Assembly (NCBI GenBank): GCA_030737875.1
Contig: CM060909.1
Span: 28,541,659-28,605,658, forward strand
Direction of reading: 5' to 3'
DNA length: 64,000 nucleotides
From: Allium sativum
Lineage: Eukaryota; Streptophyta; Magnoliopsida; Asparagales; Amaryllidaceae
In this document: in pieces, positions 43,121 through 55,121 of the stretch
Position numbering within the stretch: position 1 is the stretch's first letter
Layout of the letters: each line of letters begins with the position of its first letter
The notes under the pieces: generated by a model
Told to the model about the DNA's origin: nothing
What the model saw: the letters and a program-made list of their open reading frames with translations, nothing else
Database searches by the model: none
Translations under genes and position numbers: made by a program

Positions 43121-43853
43121 GTAACTTCAAACTGATTCTTGTTAAGATGAACTTTTGAATTAGTGAAAAAAATTAACCAAAGCAATTCAAAAACATTGGG
43201 ATCTAGAAAAAGAAACAGATAACACATCTTATTTCCATTTAGCGTATGGTTTAGGGGTCTGTTTTGATAATAGTAAACCCAATTTGAAACATAGATTCCG
43301 TTTACATTCGGCAATCACTGAAAATGTAAACCAGATTATCCAAAGTTCCTTTCCAATTAGTGGGCAAATATCTTTCCAGTTAAACCATATACGCCATTAA
43401 ATCAAATTAAAAAGCCTAGCAAATAGGTAATTGGGACTCTTTGGCTTACAAGCATAATAATCACCCCATATATTAGATGTTGAGACCACATAGAAGTTTC
43501 TAATCCCTTGAAAATAAGACCATCATTTCAGACTTTGAGGGTCGATTAAGAGAATCGAGTTTTCCAGCCTAGAATTAAGTAAGATAGTACCAATTTTGCT
43601 GAAACAACCTTCCTGATGTCTTAACCCTTTGAAATTTAAGTAGCATAACCAAATTTAATGAACTATAGGATCGATTCTAAGGAGATAGACTGGCGGTTAT
43701 AAGTTAGTTTGGGAGTGGATCCTCCGAAGCACCCTTCCTATAACTATCGATGTACCACTAATTGAATTTTCGAAATGATTAAGTAGTTCCCCTTCGTTTT
43801 CTTGTCAGAAGCGATAAATCACTATTGGCCAGATAGTTTCTCTCCCCATGGGG

Positions 43854-43855
<2 letters not shown>
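43121..43855. other. Unassigned block Y, right part
   Basis: Continues the block broken at 16574. There are no open frames of note and no recognised domain. It ends CCCCATGGGGG next to a (TA)n tract, where the Sirevirus LTR resumes. Confidence 0.35.
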
Positions 43856-43908
<53 letters not shown>

Positions 43909-44410
43909 TATTTGATGCTATGGTGAGTCATCCATTTGCATGCCACTGTGACTTGTTCATGCACCATATTGCTGTGTTACAGCTCTTGTGACTAAAGTGT
44001 TTCCATGACATTTGTACTACTTCACATTTTTTGATCCGTTTTTGTACCTGATTCCGTTGTATACTTGAACTCGACCATGCCATGTCATTGTTGTGTAGTT
44101 GCTGAGTTCGTAGCTATGTGTGCCTTGCATGTGAATTGTTATTATTGATTGATATTTGCTCGACCCAATTGGTATATTGTGTACATGTTTCCCTGCACCA
44201 CTTTTCCATGAGTTCGTGCAGTTGTGTCCATGAGCTTTGTTTCTCATTCACCTGATTTGACTTTGGGTTTTGAAGTTATTTTGTAAAGCTGAAAGATGTT
44301 CATGCTAAGCTTTAACTCGAGTCTGTGCAAATTCGATATTATTTATTGCTCATGCATTTGAGTTTGTCCATATTCTTGTGTTGGTATTTGTGGTTCATTG
44401 CTTGGTGCTG

Positions 44411-44441
<31 letters not shown>

Positions 44442-45323
44442 GAGATGTGTGTACATATATATGTTATGTTGCTTGGCATTCCCATTTCCCCTTTGCGACT
44501 GTGCATCTGAATTTTTTTGTGCCTTGCCAATTTGTCTTTTTAATCTTTGTTGTATCTGCCAGTTTTTGCACTTGTGAATACTCTTGTGCACTTCATTCCT
44601 GAATCTAAATATGTACCTACGCTTTGAATCTGAAAATTGGTTGGACCTGCCTCTATCTTGAGTTGTTGTGTATTTGACTTTCTTGACATTTGACATTTTG
44701 TCACTTGCCTCAAGGTTGAATTGCTACACTCATTTGAGCATCTTTGTGTCTGATTTTGAAACTTGCTTATGCATTTGCACCATAATGTCTATGTTCCTTG
44801 TCACTATATCTAGGTCTGCTTGGTGTTTGGTGCTTGGTGCTTGCCATTACATGTATGCATGCGTGTTGTTTTGTACTTGGCAAGCCATGCCACATTTTTC
44901 TTGTGTCGTCTGCTTTGAGCCTCATTTCACCATGTCTGAACCATTTGTATATGCCTTGAACCGTTATCTTGTTTTGTGCATAACGCTTGAATCACTTGTT
45001 GATGAGTTGTATTGCCACGTGCATGTATGATAATTCCCGTGCACATAATCAATATATATGTATATATGCATACATGTATTGTGCATAAGCAATTATATTT
45101 TCTATATAAATCAGCAGACCACTATACAATGTGTCGTGGCTGGTCAAGTTCAGTAGAGCACAAATGTGAGTTGAGACTAGTCTTGACCAGTAGACTACTA
45201 TAGTTATGTGGAGGCTGATCTGATGACACTAGTATTTAGTTCACCTTGTGGTATTTACAGTGAATCACTATGAATATCACAAGTTGTCTAAACTCAAATA
45301 AATGTATATACATATCATACCAA
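43856..45323 (-). repeat. Sirevirus LTR, middle part
   Basis: Begins in a TA microsatellite (43856-43905). The TTGTGC/CATTTG-rich text matches the GCAAA/TGCAC-rich part of 30450-31560 in inverse. CTTGTGGTATTTACAGTGAATC near 45256 matches 30450-30490 in inverse. A (TA)(CA) repeat lies at 44415-44441. Several short frames occur but have no family likeness and are not genes. Confidence 0.65.
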
Positions 45324-45615
45324 CAGGCCCAGCCCAAGGGCAAGGCCCGTAAGGCCGGCGAATTGGGCAACCCACCCATAAGAGGGCAAAGGGTTTGGAG
45401 AAGATGAATGCCAGTTTGCTATAATTGCATTTCCGTTAGCAGATCTTCCAGTGAAGTTATTTGGTTGAATGGTAAGTGGTTTGAGCTTGCTATGAATGGG
45501 CGCAGGTTCAAATCCTGGAAGCATCTAAGGGCAATAATTTTTGCCTTCACCATTGTCAAATTTTTTTCTTGGGCTTAAGTAGCCTCGGGCAGCCCAACTG
45601 ATCGGGCCGGCACTG
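45324..45615. mobile_element. hAT-like small DNA transposon (MITE)
   Basis: A 292-bp insert lies between two copies of CATACCAA (45316-45323 and 45616-45623), an 8-bp target duplication as made by hAT transposases. The left end reads CAGGCCCAGCCC and the reverse complement of the right end CAGTGCCGGCCC, imperfect but hAT-like terminal repeats. The host LTR is collinear across the site with 30370-30460. No transposase frame. Inside are TGGTTGAATGG and GGTTCAAATCC, which fit pol III A and B boxes. There is no poly-A end, so a simple SINE is less likely. Confidence 0.7.
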
Positions 45616-45685
45616 CATACCAAGTCTATAAATACTATGAGAAACACACCAAATTCCAAGGCAAATAAAATTTAATCAAATGCTG
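45616..45685 (-). repeat. Sirevirus LTR, short piece between MITE and LINE
   Basis: GAGAAACACACCA and GGCAAATAAAATTT match the inverse of 30365-30400. This short piece fixes both the MITE insertion and the left side of the LINE insertion. Confidence 0.7.
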
Positions 45686-47908
45686 GCAGCCAATATCCGC
45701 TTATCTCGAGCCACTTAAAGCCGCATCCACCTCTTCGTGCTTCCTCTCTCGATTTCCTCATCTCCACCCCTCCTTCCATCATCCTCCTCCTCCTCTAACT
45801 GTCCTGTCATCTCTTGTTCCTCCCAATCCCGACCCCCTTCTACCTATGGCCCCTCTTTCCGCGTCCCTCCCAGGAAATGGTCTACTTTATTCGAAGCCAA
45901 ACCCAAAAATGCAGGTAACTTCATCCTACCGCCTTTCATTCTGAAATTCTCTGCTGAAGAAATGGATCCTTTTGCTGAAATCTTCGAGGTAGCAAAAGTG
46001 CAGTGGAAATACTACCTGGTGGGACACTTACTTGATCTCCCCTTGTCTTACACAGTGGTCATCTCCCACCTGCATAAGATCTAAAAACCGAACAGTTCTA
46101 TTAAAGTTAAATCCACGGGTAAGGTTGTCCTTTTCTTTCTTTCAAATGTAGATGATAGGGATAAGGTACTGAGAGAAGATTCAGTAATTATAAGAAATAA
46201 AAAATTTATGTTAAAGAGATAGGATGAAAATATTAGATGTAATGTTGTTAAAACATTATGGTTTGGATCAAGTTAACGAACTAGTGATGTATGCTTGGTC
46301 CAAAATCGGGATCAGTTGGTTAGCAACGAGAATAGGCAGATTCTTATGTATGGATATTCCAACTACGAAACTAGAACTACTAGAATATGCAAAATGCATG
46401 GTAGAAGTAACTTCTAAGGTAGAATTACCAGTCTAATTCCTTGTTAGCTGCCTGATGGCACATAACAGATGGTTTTTGTTGAGTACTTAAGGAAGCCTGA
46501 AATTTGTTTAAGTAATAAAAGCTTTGGTCATTCAAGTGGTGGATGTACATGATCGGGTTTAAATCGACGGTTAGTGCTCAGGCTAGTCTTAACAAGGAGG
46601 ATAATGGTGTAGTTCTCAACAAGGTAGTTGGACATGATAAGGTAGTTGCAGCAACTATAGGAGCTTTTAATGGGAAAAAAATAAAGAAAAGCCTATTTTC
46701 AAAAGAAAGACACTGTGGAAGAAAGTCATAGGAAAAAGGCAAGTGCATCACCTTATCAATGAAAAAGAAAAGACTACTCATGAGGATGGTGGATTAGTTA
46801 ATGGCAAAGCATTCTATTTGAGTTTAAATAGTTTTAGTGTGCTACAATCAAGAAAATGATAATGTTAGTCTAGAAAATGATGTTGTGCAAGGAGAAGTGG
46901 ACATTGTTAATGTTGATTGTATGGTAGATCATGATGACCCTACTATGTGCACTGTGTATGAAGACAATAAAGAAATCTCTTCTGCTAATGAAAAAGAAAA
47001 AGCAAGGATGGATGAAATGCTTTCCTAAGCTTTCAGATGTGATACTCCTGTTAATGAGAAATCAATGGAGAAAGGTAAACAAACCATGCAACTTAATGAA
47101 GTTAATGTAAATGCAGGAGATGTAATACATGCTAATGCAAATGTGCTTGTTCAAGAAGTTCTTACTAACTCTACTATTGCACCTCATACTGCAACATTCA
47201 GTTCAAGTGTAACAGGAGATGGTATTAGAAATGGTAACGTGGTAGGGAAAAACCAGAATGTAGTAATAGTTTGGAGAAGCAATTAAGTAGTCAGTGTGGT
47301 GCTATACCTCTTGATAGTTTTTTACTAAGCAGTTTAAACTGTATTGAAGAGTCAGAGAATGTGGTGAGAAAGAAGCCAATTTCAAATCATCTTGCATCTA
47401 AAGATTCTTCCTTTGGTAATGAAAAGGATGTTCGTGAGATTATCGAAGGACTTAGAAAGGAAATTAGCAGTGATAAACTCAGTAGCTTAGTGTGCAATGA
47501 AAAGAGCAAATTGATGAAGATTATGATTAATAATTACAACTCAATGTAAATGTTCTCTAAAGAGGAGAAAAGGAGGGTCTGCTTGCCTCCTCAATGCTAC
47601 TTGATTCGAACAAAGTAAAGCACACTTCACCAAATGCTCTAAAGTATGGATTTTTGAACTCCATAAGTAATAAAGTTAACAGCTCTTCTGACTGTACTAA
47701 AGTGAACAAGAATCGATGTGCCAACATTTCTCCACCGCCCGGTTACAAGGCCCCACCTCCAAGCGTTGAAGATGAATTATTGCAGTTCCTACTGCCTCTA
47801 CATCTGCCTTCAACAATGCGATGTTCCCCGTGACAAGAAGCAAGAAAAGAGCAAGGTTGCATGCTCTAAATGACAAAAGGTTAGAAGGTCTTGAATGCTA
47901 CTATGCTT
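45686..47908 (+). pseudogene. LINE-1a ORF1 (DUF4283 type), plus strand
   Basis: After a Ser/Pro-rich start comes a DUF4283-like region: FLSNVDDRDKVLREDSVIIR near 46130, then YAWSKIGISWLATRIGRFLC and MDIPTTKLELLEYAKCMVEV (to 46436). A zinc-knuckle relic CLSNKSFGHSSGGC at 46505-46546 has Asn for the second Cys. A long polar tail ends with SPPPGYKAPPPSVEDELLQF and a basic VTRSKKRARLHALND. Stops and frame changes are frequent. ORF1 proteins of plant L1-type LINEs bind RNA. No endonuclease or RT ORF follows: it is cut at 47908 by a second LINE. Boundaries are approximate. Confidence 0.7.
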
Positions 47909-50236
47909 CTTTTTTTGAAAGGAAAGGGTACTTATATTACATTAAGAGAAAAGTACAAAGAGAAGTTCGAGCTGGAACAAATACAACATCAAACACCTAA
48001 ATAAATATTTTACAAAATTAAAATCTAGCTCGAACAACAAAAACAAAGCAAGCTACTAAAAGATACAACAAAAGGTAATAGCAAGCTAAAACCCTAGAGA
48101 ACTCTAAAGAAAAAGCCCACAGACTCCCAAAAACAACAAAGTCCAAACTAAGACTAATCAGCTGCTCAAAATAAAACCAACAGGCTTAAGAAGAAAGCCA
48201 TATATCAAAGCAAATCCCGGTAATGGAGACTTCACAACATTATAGCATCTTCAAAGCTCCAAGTTATATCCATGCATGCCATAAAAACGACTGGAAAACC
48301 AGATAATCTTTGCGAGTACCTATTGTAATTCCAACATTTATGATTATAACCTAGCTAACACAACACCACCAAACCAAGATATCCAACCCAGGGACAAAAC
48401 CCTTCACATACTTCAACCCTGCAACATAAAACCAAAGTCAAAACATACTAAAACTGCTTACAAACCCAGAAACCAAAATATCCATCAATAACCAAAACTG
48501 ACATCAAACATGATCTCCACAATGAACTAAACACGAGAATATCACCCTCTCCAAACCACAAGGACAAAACAACAACAATAGGGAATACAAAGATTAAAAA
48601 AGACACAACAAACAGAAAACCTCACCTTTTAGCAATTCCTCCATTGATGACTCCACTAGTCGATCCACTCTCCTCTTTAGCTTTTTTGTTCTAGACCTAG
48701 TTTGGATTTGGGACATCAGTTTAACCCACTCCAGTTAGTCTCAACTAGCGGCTCATCGCTTATTATCCTGCTACTCCCCTTTAACTTATAATTTTTAAAC
48801 TTAACTCTTCTCCCTTTAAAGCTACTAACCGAGCTATCTGAATCTTCCATCAATGATTCCTTACTAGCAGTATCTTCACTAACTTGACTCTCACTACAAT
48901 CTCCAATATCAACCATTTTATCTACCTCATTATTTCCTGCATGCATACTTATATCTCTAACATACTCTTTAGCAGTTTCATTGATTTCCTGAAGTGGGTT
49001 CTCAGAAACTTGTGGCAACTACTTTTGATTAGAAGTTCCCTCATCACTGCATTTATTCATATTCATACCAGCCTTTGAATTATGGTTTGGTTCTATATGT
49101 ACTCTATTTCCTATTAAAGCCTTTTCTAAAGACAAACAAATTCTACTAGGTTCTCTTTTAATAGTAATATCATCACTCGTCATTTCTTGATTGTTCAAAT
49201 TAGTCTCAATATCCATTTTATTGATTGTGTCTGAATTCTCTTTGGGTAACCACATTTTAACAGCTTTGCAAACCGCTTCTAAGTGACCAAAAATCTTGCA
49301 AAACGAACATGCATTTGGTTTCCGTTCATATTCTACTTTTGCCACACTATGTTTCCATCATAACATTTAATAGGAATAACATTAGGGAATGAAAAGTCAC
49401 ACTTTACTTCTATCAGTATTCGAGCATAGGAAATTCTAATTAACTCCTCAGTAAGATTATCCAATTTAAGAGGATGACCCAATGTTGATGCAATTCTACT
49501 TAATGCTTCTACAGACCAAAGATCCAGATCTAGATTTGGAAATTTAATCCAAATGGGAATTGAGTGTAGAAATTCTTGAGTTAACTTCATCCATGGTTTC
49601 CATTTTTTTCATAAATAGATGTCTTTTGTTATAATAGTAAGGATCTAAAGCAAGTATTCTTTCATAATCCTCAGTATTATCACACTTAAGTACTTAAACC
49701 ATTCTCTTGAGTATATAACTGGTATTCCCCTTTTATGACCCAATTTCTGTCGATATAGTCTTTAAGGAATTTATAATAGGGGTGACTACCAAAAACGTAG
49801 AACACCATTAAATTAAACCAATTTTCCCTAGCCCTATTAATCAAATTATCGTCGATAACAACTAGTTTTAGATTACCTTCGATGACTGGTTCATAATAGT
49901 TAAGCTTTATCGAATCCATATGATACTTTTCTTCAGAAATAACATCCACCCACGCTTTTAATTGAATAATATTTTCTTTATCAGTAATCACTAGAGAATT
50001 TGCTATAAAATTTGGAAAATAAGTTCTCGAATTCATATCTAGACTTTTGAGAGAGTTTATATTCACTTCTCAGTCCCTTACTTTGCATGTTGTTGAAACT
50101 ATCTTAGATCTAGAGGGTAAGCTGATCTAAAATCAGAAGTTTGATTAAAGTCCATTTTTGAGTGAGATGCCGAGGAAGGAGAAACGCATGTATTGTCGGT
50201 TCTCGTTTTTCTTTCGAAAGAGAGTTCAAAATATCC
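47909..50236 (-). mobile_element. LINE-1b: ORF1 and 3' tail, no ORF2, minus strand
   Basis: Right to left: DUF4283-like region (IIQLKAWVDVISEEKYH near 49960; IPIWIKFPNLDLDLWSVEAL and RISYARILIEVKCDF near 49560-49420); an intact zinc knuckle CSFCKIFGHLEAVC near 49300; an acidic tail with one in-frame stop near 49020; then a basic C-terminus (TKKLKRRVDRLVESSMEELL). About 750 bases of noncoding DNA end in the standard plant LINE terminus TTAATGTAATATAAGTACCC and a short poly-A (47910-47916). Endonuclease and RT are wholly absent. CTACTATGCTTC and CTACTATACTTTC at the ends may be a decayed target duplication. Confidence 0.75.
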
Positions 50237-50469
50237 ACTACTATACTTTCTATTTGGGCACTATATAATTTCTTCATGTGACCAAACATGTAATTTGTTA
50301 TGTCATCTGTTTAACATGTTATTACTTTGTTGTTTAGCAGCATGAAATTATAACTCATGTAATTTATATCTTTTTAAATTTTTTTAGTAAGAAGTTTTAT
50401 GGAGCACTATAAAAACTAGTTAGCCTTGCTAAAAAATTTTTAAAATAAATTTATACTTATCTAGTGATA
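50237..50469 (+). other. Probable tail of LINE-1a
   Basis: No gene. If the repeated CTACTAT sequence is the target duplication of LINE-1b, this stretch is the interrupted remainder of LINE-1a, ending in an A/T-rich run near 50440-50460 before the Sirevirus LTR resumes. The assignment is tentative. Confidence 0.35.
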
Positions 50470-50921
50470 ATTCTATTTTTATTCCATTTTACTATGCTTG
50501 TTTCTGTGAATGGTGTGTTGGTGAATGGAATGGATCTGAAGCAGTCCGAGGACAAGGTGTGTCAGTGTGTATATGAGTCTGTACATGTGACTGAGTGGAT
50601 ATATAACAGAGTGAAATGAGTGAACTGTAGTGTGGACTAAATGTAATGAATGTATTTGAAATTGAATGTATTATATTACAATGAAATGTACAATAATGGA
50701 GTCCTGAAAGATGTACTATTCTGAATCTTTGAAATAAAATATTATTATTGAATAAAAAATACTTTTTGAAATTTAAATTTTGTGCAATATTATTATTACT
50801 ATTCAATATTAATATTTATTTCTGTATGTGATGAAATATAGAATAGTACAATTACACACATTAACAAAATAATATATATGTTTGTTATCATCAAACAAAA
50901 ATCATACTGTTATAATCAACA
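50470..50921 (-). repeat. Sirevirus LTR, 5' terminal part
   Basis: On the minus strand it starts TGTTGATTATAACAG and continues with ATGATTTTTGTTTGATGATAAC as at 29843. It lies directly next to a PPT, so this is the 3' LTR of a minus-strand element. Confidence 0.8.
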
Positions 50922-52524
50922 ATCTCCCCCTTTTGCTGATGACAAACATACACATAAGATTATTAGTTATGATAAATGTGTTTGAATGTGAAGTATAGAA
51001 CTCCCCCTATTTGTATGCACCCCCTACAACTGAACTCCCCCTATATATGTACATATGAGTAAGTTTAAAACAAAAAATGAATTTCCAATATCAAAAAATT
51101 GTTGAATTATTCACTCATCAATCAAAATCTTAGCCATTCTCCCTTTTTTTTATCATTAAATGGATATAGAAATTAAAATAGTGATGAATATAGACTAGAA
51201 CAATAAATTTAAATCAAGAAAGAGAATAAATACCGTAAACCTCATCTATTCAAACAAAAAATCATAATAATCTTCAAATTAGAAGAAAATTTTACATTTA
51301 CGATGGATTTTATAAAATGAAGATAGTTACAAAACCTTGAATATGAATATGGGAATTGAAAATTAAGCACAAAATAGCGATGGATTTGGACTGTAATTAT
51401 AAACTCAAGTCAAGAAAAAAAAATCAAATTATCACAAATCCTAGAATTGTCAACCAAAAAATCATAATATATCATAAAATAGTAACACATTTCAGAATCT
51501 AGAAAATGGATTGATTGGTCAGTTTTTACATAACGAGGAGGATTTCATATATATAAATTTTTTCATTTTCTTTTGTTTCAAGAGCACACTAACCACGCAT
51601 AACCATAACGACTTTAAACGAGGTCAGTTGCAACTTAAATTATAAGCATTCTTTAACCATGCACGACCATATGTAGGTTTTTAAAATGAGGTTAGAGTAA
51701 ATCTAATTATATAAAAATATTCTTATTATACAAAATCACAATAAATGATAGAAATACGATAGGAATAGAGATGGTCGTGAAATAAATCTCCAAATTAATC
51801 ATATTATGAAATATGTTCAACTCTACCAGGATTATTGAAAATTTCTATCTCTCTCATTCTAAAAAATAATATAGTCACATTTCCATCACTAAAATTTGGA
51901 AACGGTACTTTATTTAATGATGTCCAATCGAAAATTAAACTCTCCACATTATATAAATCATGATGGATGACAGAATGATGGTAGAAAAAGGAAGATGATC
52001 GTGAAATAAGCACCAGTTCAAAGATATTATAAAATCTGTCCAATCATCATGAAAATTTAAATAATATCTCCTCTTGTTATGAAATATTTTGTAGTCACAA
52101 CTCATCACAATTTCATAAATCTAATAATAATTTTGATGAGTTCCAAAATAGTTCAATTTGGTCAATAATTTCAATTTTTGAAGAAATAACCAAAAATGAT
52201 TTTAAAACTAAAAATATCAATTTCAAGAGGTATTCTGAAAGAACCATGCAAGTTGAAAATCAGTAAAAATAATCAGTCAATTGAATGAGAAATACTTATA
52301 AGTCATATATCATTTATAGGTCTGGAATGCCCATAGAAGTCAATGAAGCATAACACTGCTTTTTCAACATATCATCCAATCAGCAAGCCTAAGCAAATAA
52401 ACCTAGCAATTCAATTCCTTTTATCAGAGCTGCAGACTTTCAATTTCAGAGCAAGATCCACAAGAGAATTTTTTAGAATATTTATCTCATGTCCAAGAGA
52501 CAATCATGATCCAAGACTAAAAAC
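50922..52524 (-). other. Sirevirus 3' noncoding region and PPT array, minus strand
   Basis: The PPT AAAAGGGGGAGAT (50922-50934) is followed inward by further AGGGGGAG or AGGGGGTG tracts near 51005, 51022 and 51036. The AACCACGCATAACCA and ACCATGCACGACCA blocks (51590-51680) match the duplicated block at 27310-27420 in inverse. No pol is seen; the element is cut at about 52524. Like the insert at 25321-28090, this side of the element has no coding capacity. Confidence 0.7.
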
Positions 52525-53625
52525 AATTAATAAATGCCTTTGATATGCAAAAATCCTCTTTCATATTATTATTAGTGCATAGTATGAAAACCTTTTGAAA
52601 GTAAATGTATTAAAATACCCAGCATAGATACCATATACTATATTAACATATGGTATACAACTAAAACTGTACGGGCTCGTAGTAGAGATTGAGTTTCGAA
52701 CAATGACCAGGCAAAAGAACATCCTTAATTAACCGAATTTTGAACACCTCTAGAGGGATGTCCGAGGATCAACTCGTGCTCCTTATGTTAACACAAGGCC
52801 GGGTTACCTTTGTAATTAGGTAACTTAGAGTACGCCTGAGTATGTCATCTCACGATCGTTACCCACCTTTCCGAGCGCTCGGCAACAATAATAAAAAATG
52901 TAAATGTTTTCCCACATATGTTAATACTTGGGCTCCATACCATGGTACACCTTTTATCTAGAAGTAGACAACACACCATAATCATGTTGCATTTCTTCCT
53001 ATTTTGGCCATTTATCAAGGTGTGAGGCTTGTCGAGGTCACGATATACACAAAGCTACGCTTAATTAAGCCATGCTTTAATCACACATTGCTCATCACAT
53101 AACTTAAGTATGCCACATTATCCATTCACAACACATCATTGATTTCCATCAATATATAACCTCTAAGCTCATACGTCTTAGAGAAGGGTGTTAAGCTAAG
53201 AGAATAAATTCTCCGCCTCCAAAAAGATATATATTTAACAGAAATCAGAGCTACGCAGTCAATTACAACGTCAGACACACAATCCATACATGTCCGTTTT
53301 GGGTCTAAACAAAACAACAATCCGGAATTCCTTTACATACTTTCGGGCTTCTTTCCACTTAACTGATATAAAATCCATCTGCGGATGGGAACTACCCATT
53401 TGATACATTTAGCAAGTCATCCTCACGACATGAAGGGTCCGGTCTTCAATTACTCCACAACGTCATATTACTACTTGGAATGGTTTTTGGACATAAATCC
53501 GATCTCGGTGTTTCCAAATAATAAGTTCAATTAAAAAACAATTACGAAACACAACAGACTTTCAAGCAAATATCCTTCCATCTTGGATTTGTTAATTTAA
53601 ACCTCTTTAAACTCATTCTTACACG
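52525..53625 (-). repeat. Long-LTR repeat, copy 1
   Basis: About 1.1 kb aligns in direct orientation with 55704-56825 (shared: ATGCCTTTGAT, GAACACCTCTAGAGGGA, GAGGATCAACTC, TTTCTTCC, TATATAACCTCTAAGCTCAT), with many substitutions. Its left end is replaced by the truncated Sirevirus. No gene. Confidence 0.7.
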
Positions 53626-54351
53626 AAAAACTTCATCATCTCAGAACTCAGCTTGTCTAAGCTCTTCAGTTTAGGTAATTTCTTCTTACTATTCCCGCTT
53701 TCCCAATATCCTTTAATCAGATTGTGAAACTTAATTCACAAGGTATTCATGCTTACTTAAGTAGTTCCTTTTGTTACCACAATATAATTTAGAATTATCG
53801 ACTGTCTAAAATCGCCGGCAATTCCAAATTTTAATTCTGTATATTGTTTAAGTCTGACTATCCTCATTATTTATTTTAAATTCAAGGTTACAAAACTTAT
53901 TTCCTTCAAACTTTAGAGAACCCACTTAGATATATCTTTATTAACAACTTTAGCCAATGTAGTCCTTAACCATTTTTCCGAATTCCTAATATATCATCCA
54001 ACGTCTCATACTCATATTGTGAAACTGAATTCACAATATATTTGCATTTTAAATATAATCAGTTGGGGAGGACTAATTATAAAATACTCTAATTGATTAA
54101 TTCCAACTTAGCCTTTAAATCGTTTCCCAAACTACATTTTATACTTGGATTGCTTATGTAAATTACAGCTTTACATAGTCGCCATTTAATTAACTGTGAA
54201 ATTCTAATCACAAGATGCCCGTGCTCAAGTTTTAATTTTCAAATATTTTCGAAGACCCTTTTTTCCTTTATATTTAAAATCAATTCTAAAAATCAATTTC
54301 AAAGTAATTTCCAATTCATACTCAAAATTTTAATTCAAGTTTTCAAATTTA

Positions 54352-54402
<51 letters not shown>

Positions 54403-55106
54403 TCTCTTCAAAACAAATTTTGTATCGCAAATACGCTCTCTCATATACTCTCTACTTACTAATATATTTACCTAGTATAACTCATACAACTTTATCAAAT
54501 TTTCAAAGATCTCGCTTATCTATTCAAGTTCATACTAATTTACCAAACAATTTCAAACACTTATCTAAACGGGTTTATGTATATATTAATGTTCTAATTG
54601 GAATCATATAGTCATTCCACTATCGAAACTCAAAGATACGTACTGATGACGCTGCAATCATCAACATAATAATTTTCAAGCGACAAGAGTGTGATTCTAT
54701 ATCTATCTAGTATACTTAAGATTTCGTGTATACATTAGCTAGGTGTATATTCGAAACCTTCTTATACTTGATAGTCCAACCTTAACATCGAATAATATAA
54801 TCAAACTCTTATTGTTTTGTTTTAATTTCTAACCATATTAACTAATTTGTTTTAGAGGAGGATTACCTTAACAAATTTGACCCAAGTTTATCCCTTAAGA
54901 TGAATTCTACTATTAATCCCAAAGACTTAATTCATTTTACGTAAAAGGCTCTCTCTCGAACGTAGTACTTTAGAAACTCATTTTAGGGCATTACTTACCC
55001 TATCTCTGATGAGTTCATTCTCATTGGATATTACTAACACCATCTCTAATGAGTACTTTCTTTTTTGTTCAAATGAGTCATATGCTATAGCATTGTATAA
55101 ACAAAA
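53626..55106 (-). other. Noncoding stretch between LTR-like copies
   Basis: Beyond 53625 the two copies no longer align. Three self-complementary GTGAA..TTCAC motifs occur near 53735, 54020 and 54200. A (TA)(CA) microsatellite lies at 54353-54402. The last 500 bases precede a PBS and look like an element leader; no gag or pol frame is present. Confidence 0.5.
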
Positions 55107-55118
55107 GCTCTGATACCA
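55107..55118 (-). promoter_or_regulatory. Primer-binding site of a minus-strand gypsy element (gypsy-3)
   Basis: The minus strand reads TGGTATCAGAGC, three bases from the LTR end ...CGGGTCATTACA at 55122. It shows that the LTR on the right is a 5' LTR of a minus-strand element. Confidence 0.8.
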
Positions 55119-55121
55119 ATC

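Noticed and set aside
16570..43125. GTACA and GTAAC as a confirmed target duplication of copia-1
   Set aside because: The pentamers differ at two positions; reported only as similar flanks.
44017..45030. Several open frames of 60-120 codons on both strands
   Set aside because: They are low-complexity, have no family motif and lie in Sirevirus LTR sequence that is present in inverse at 30450-31560.
45455..45520. tRNA gene, suggested by A- and B-box-like motifs
   Set aside because: No cloverleaf or acceptor stem could be formed by eye, and the stretch lies inside a 292-bp insert with an 8-bp target duplication.
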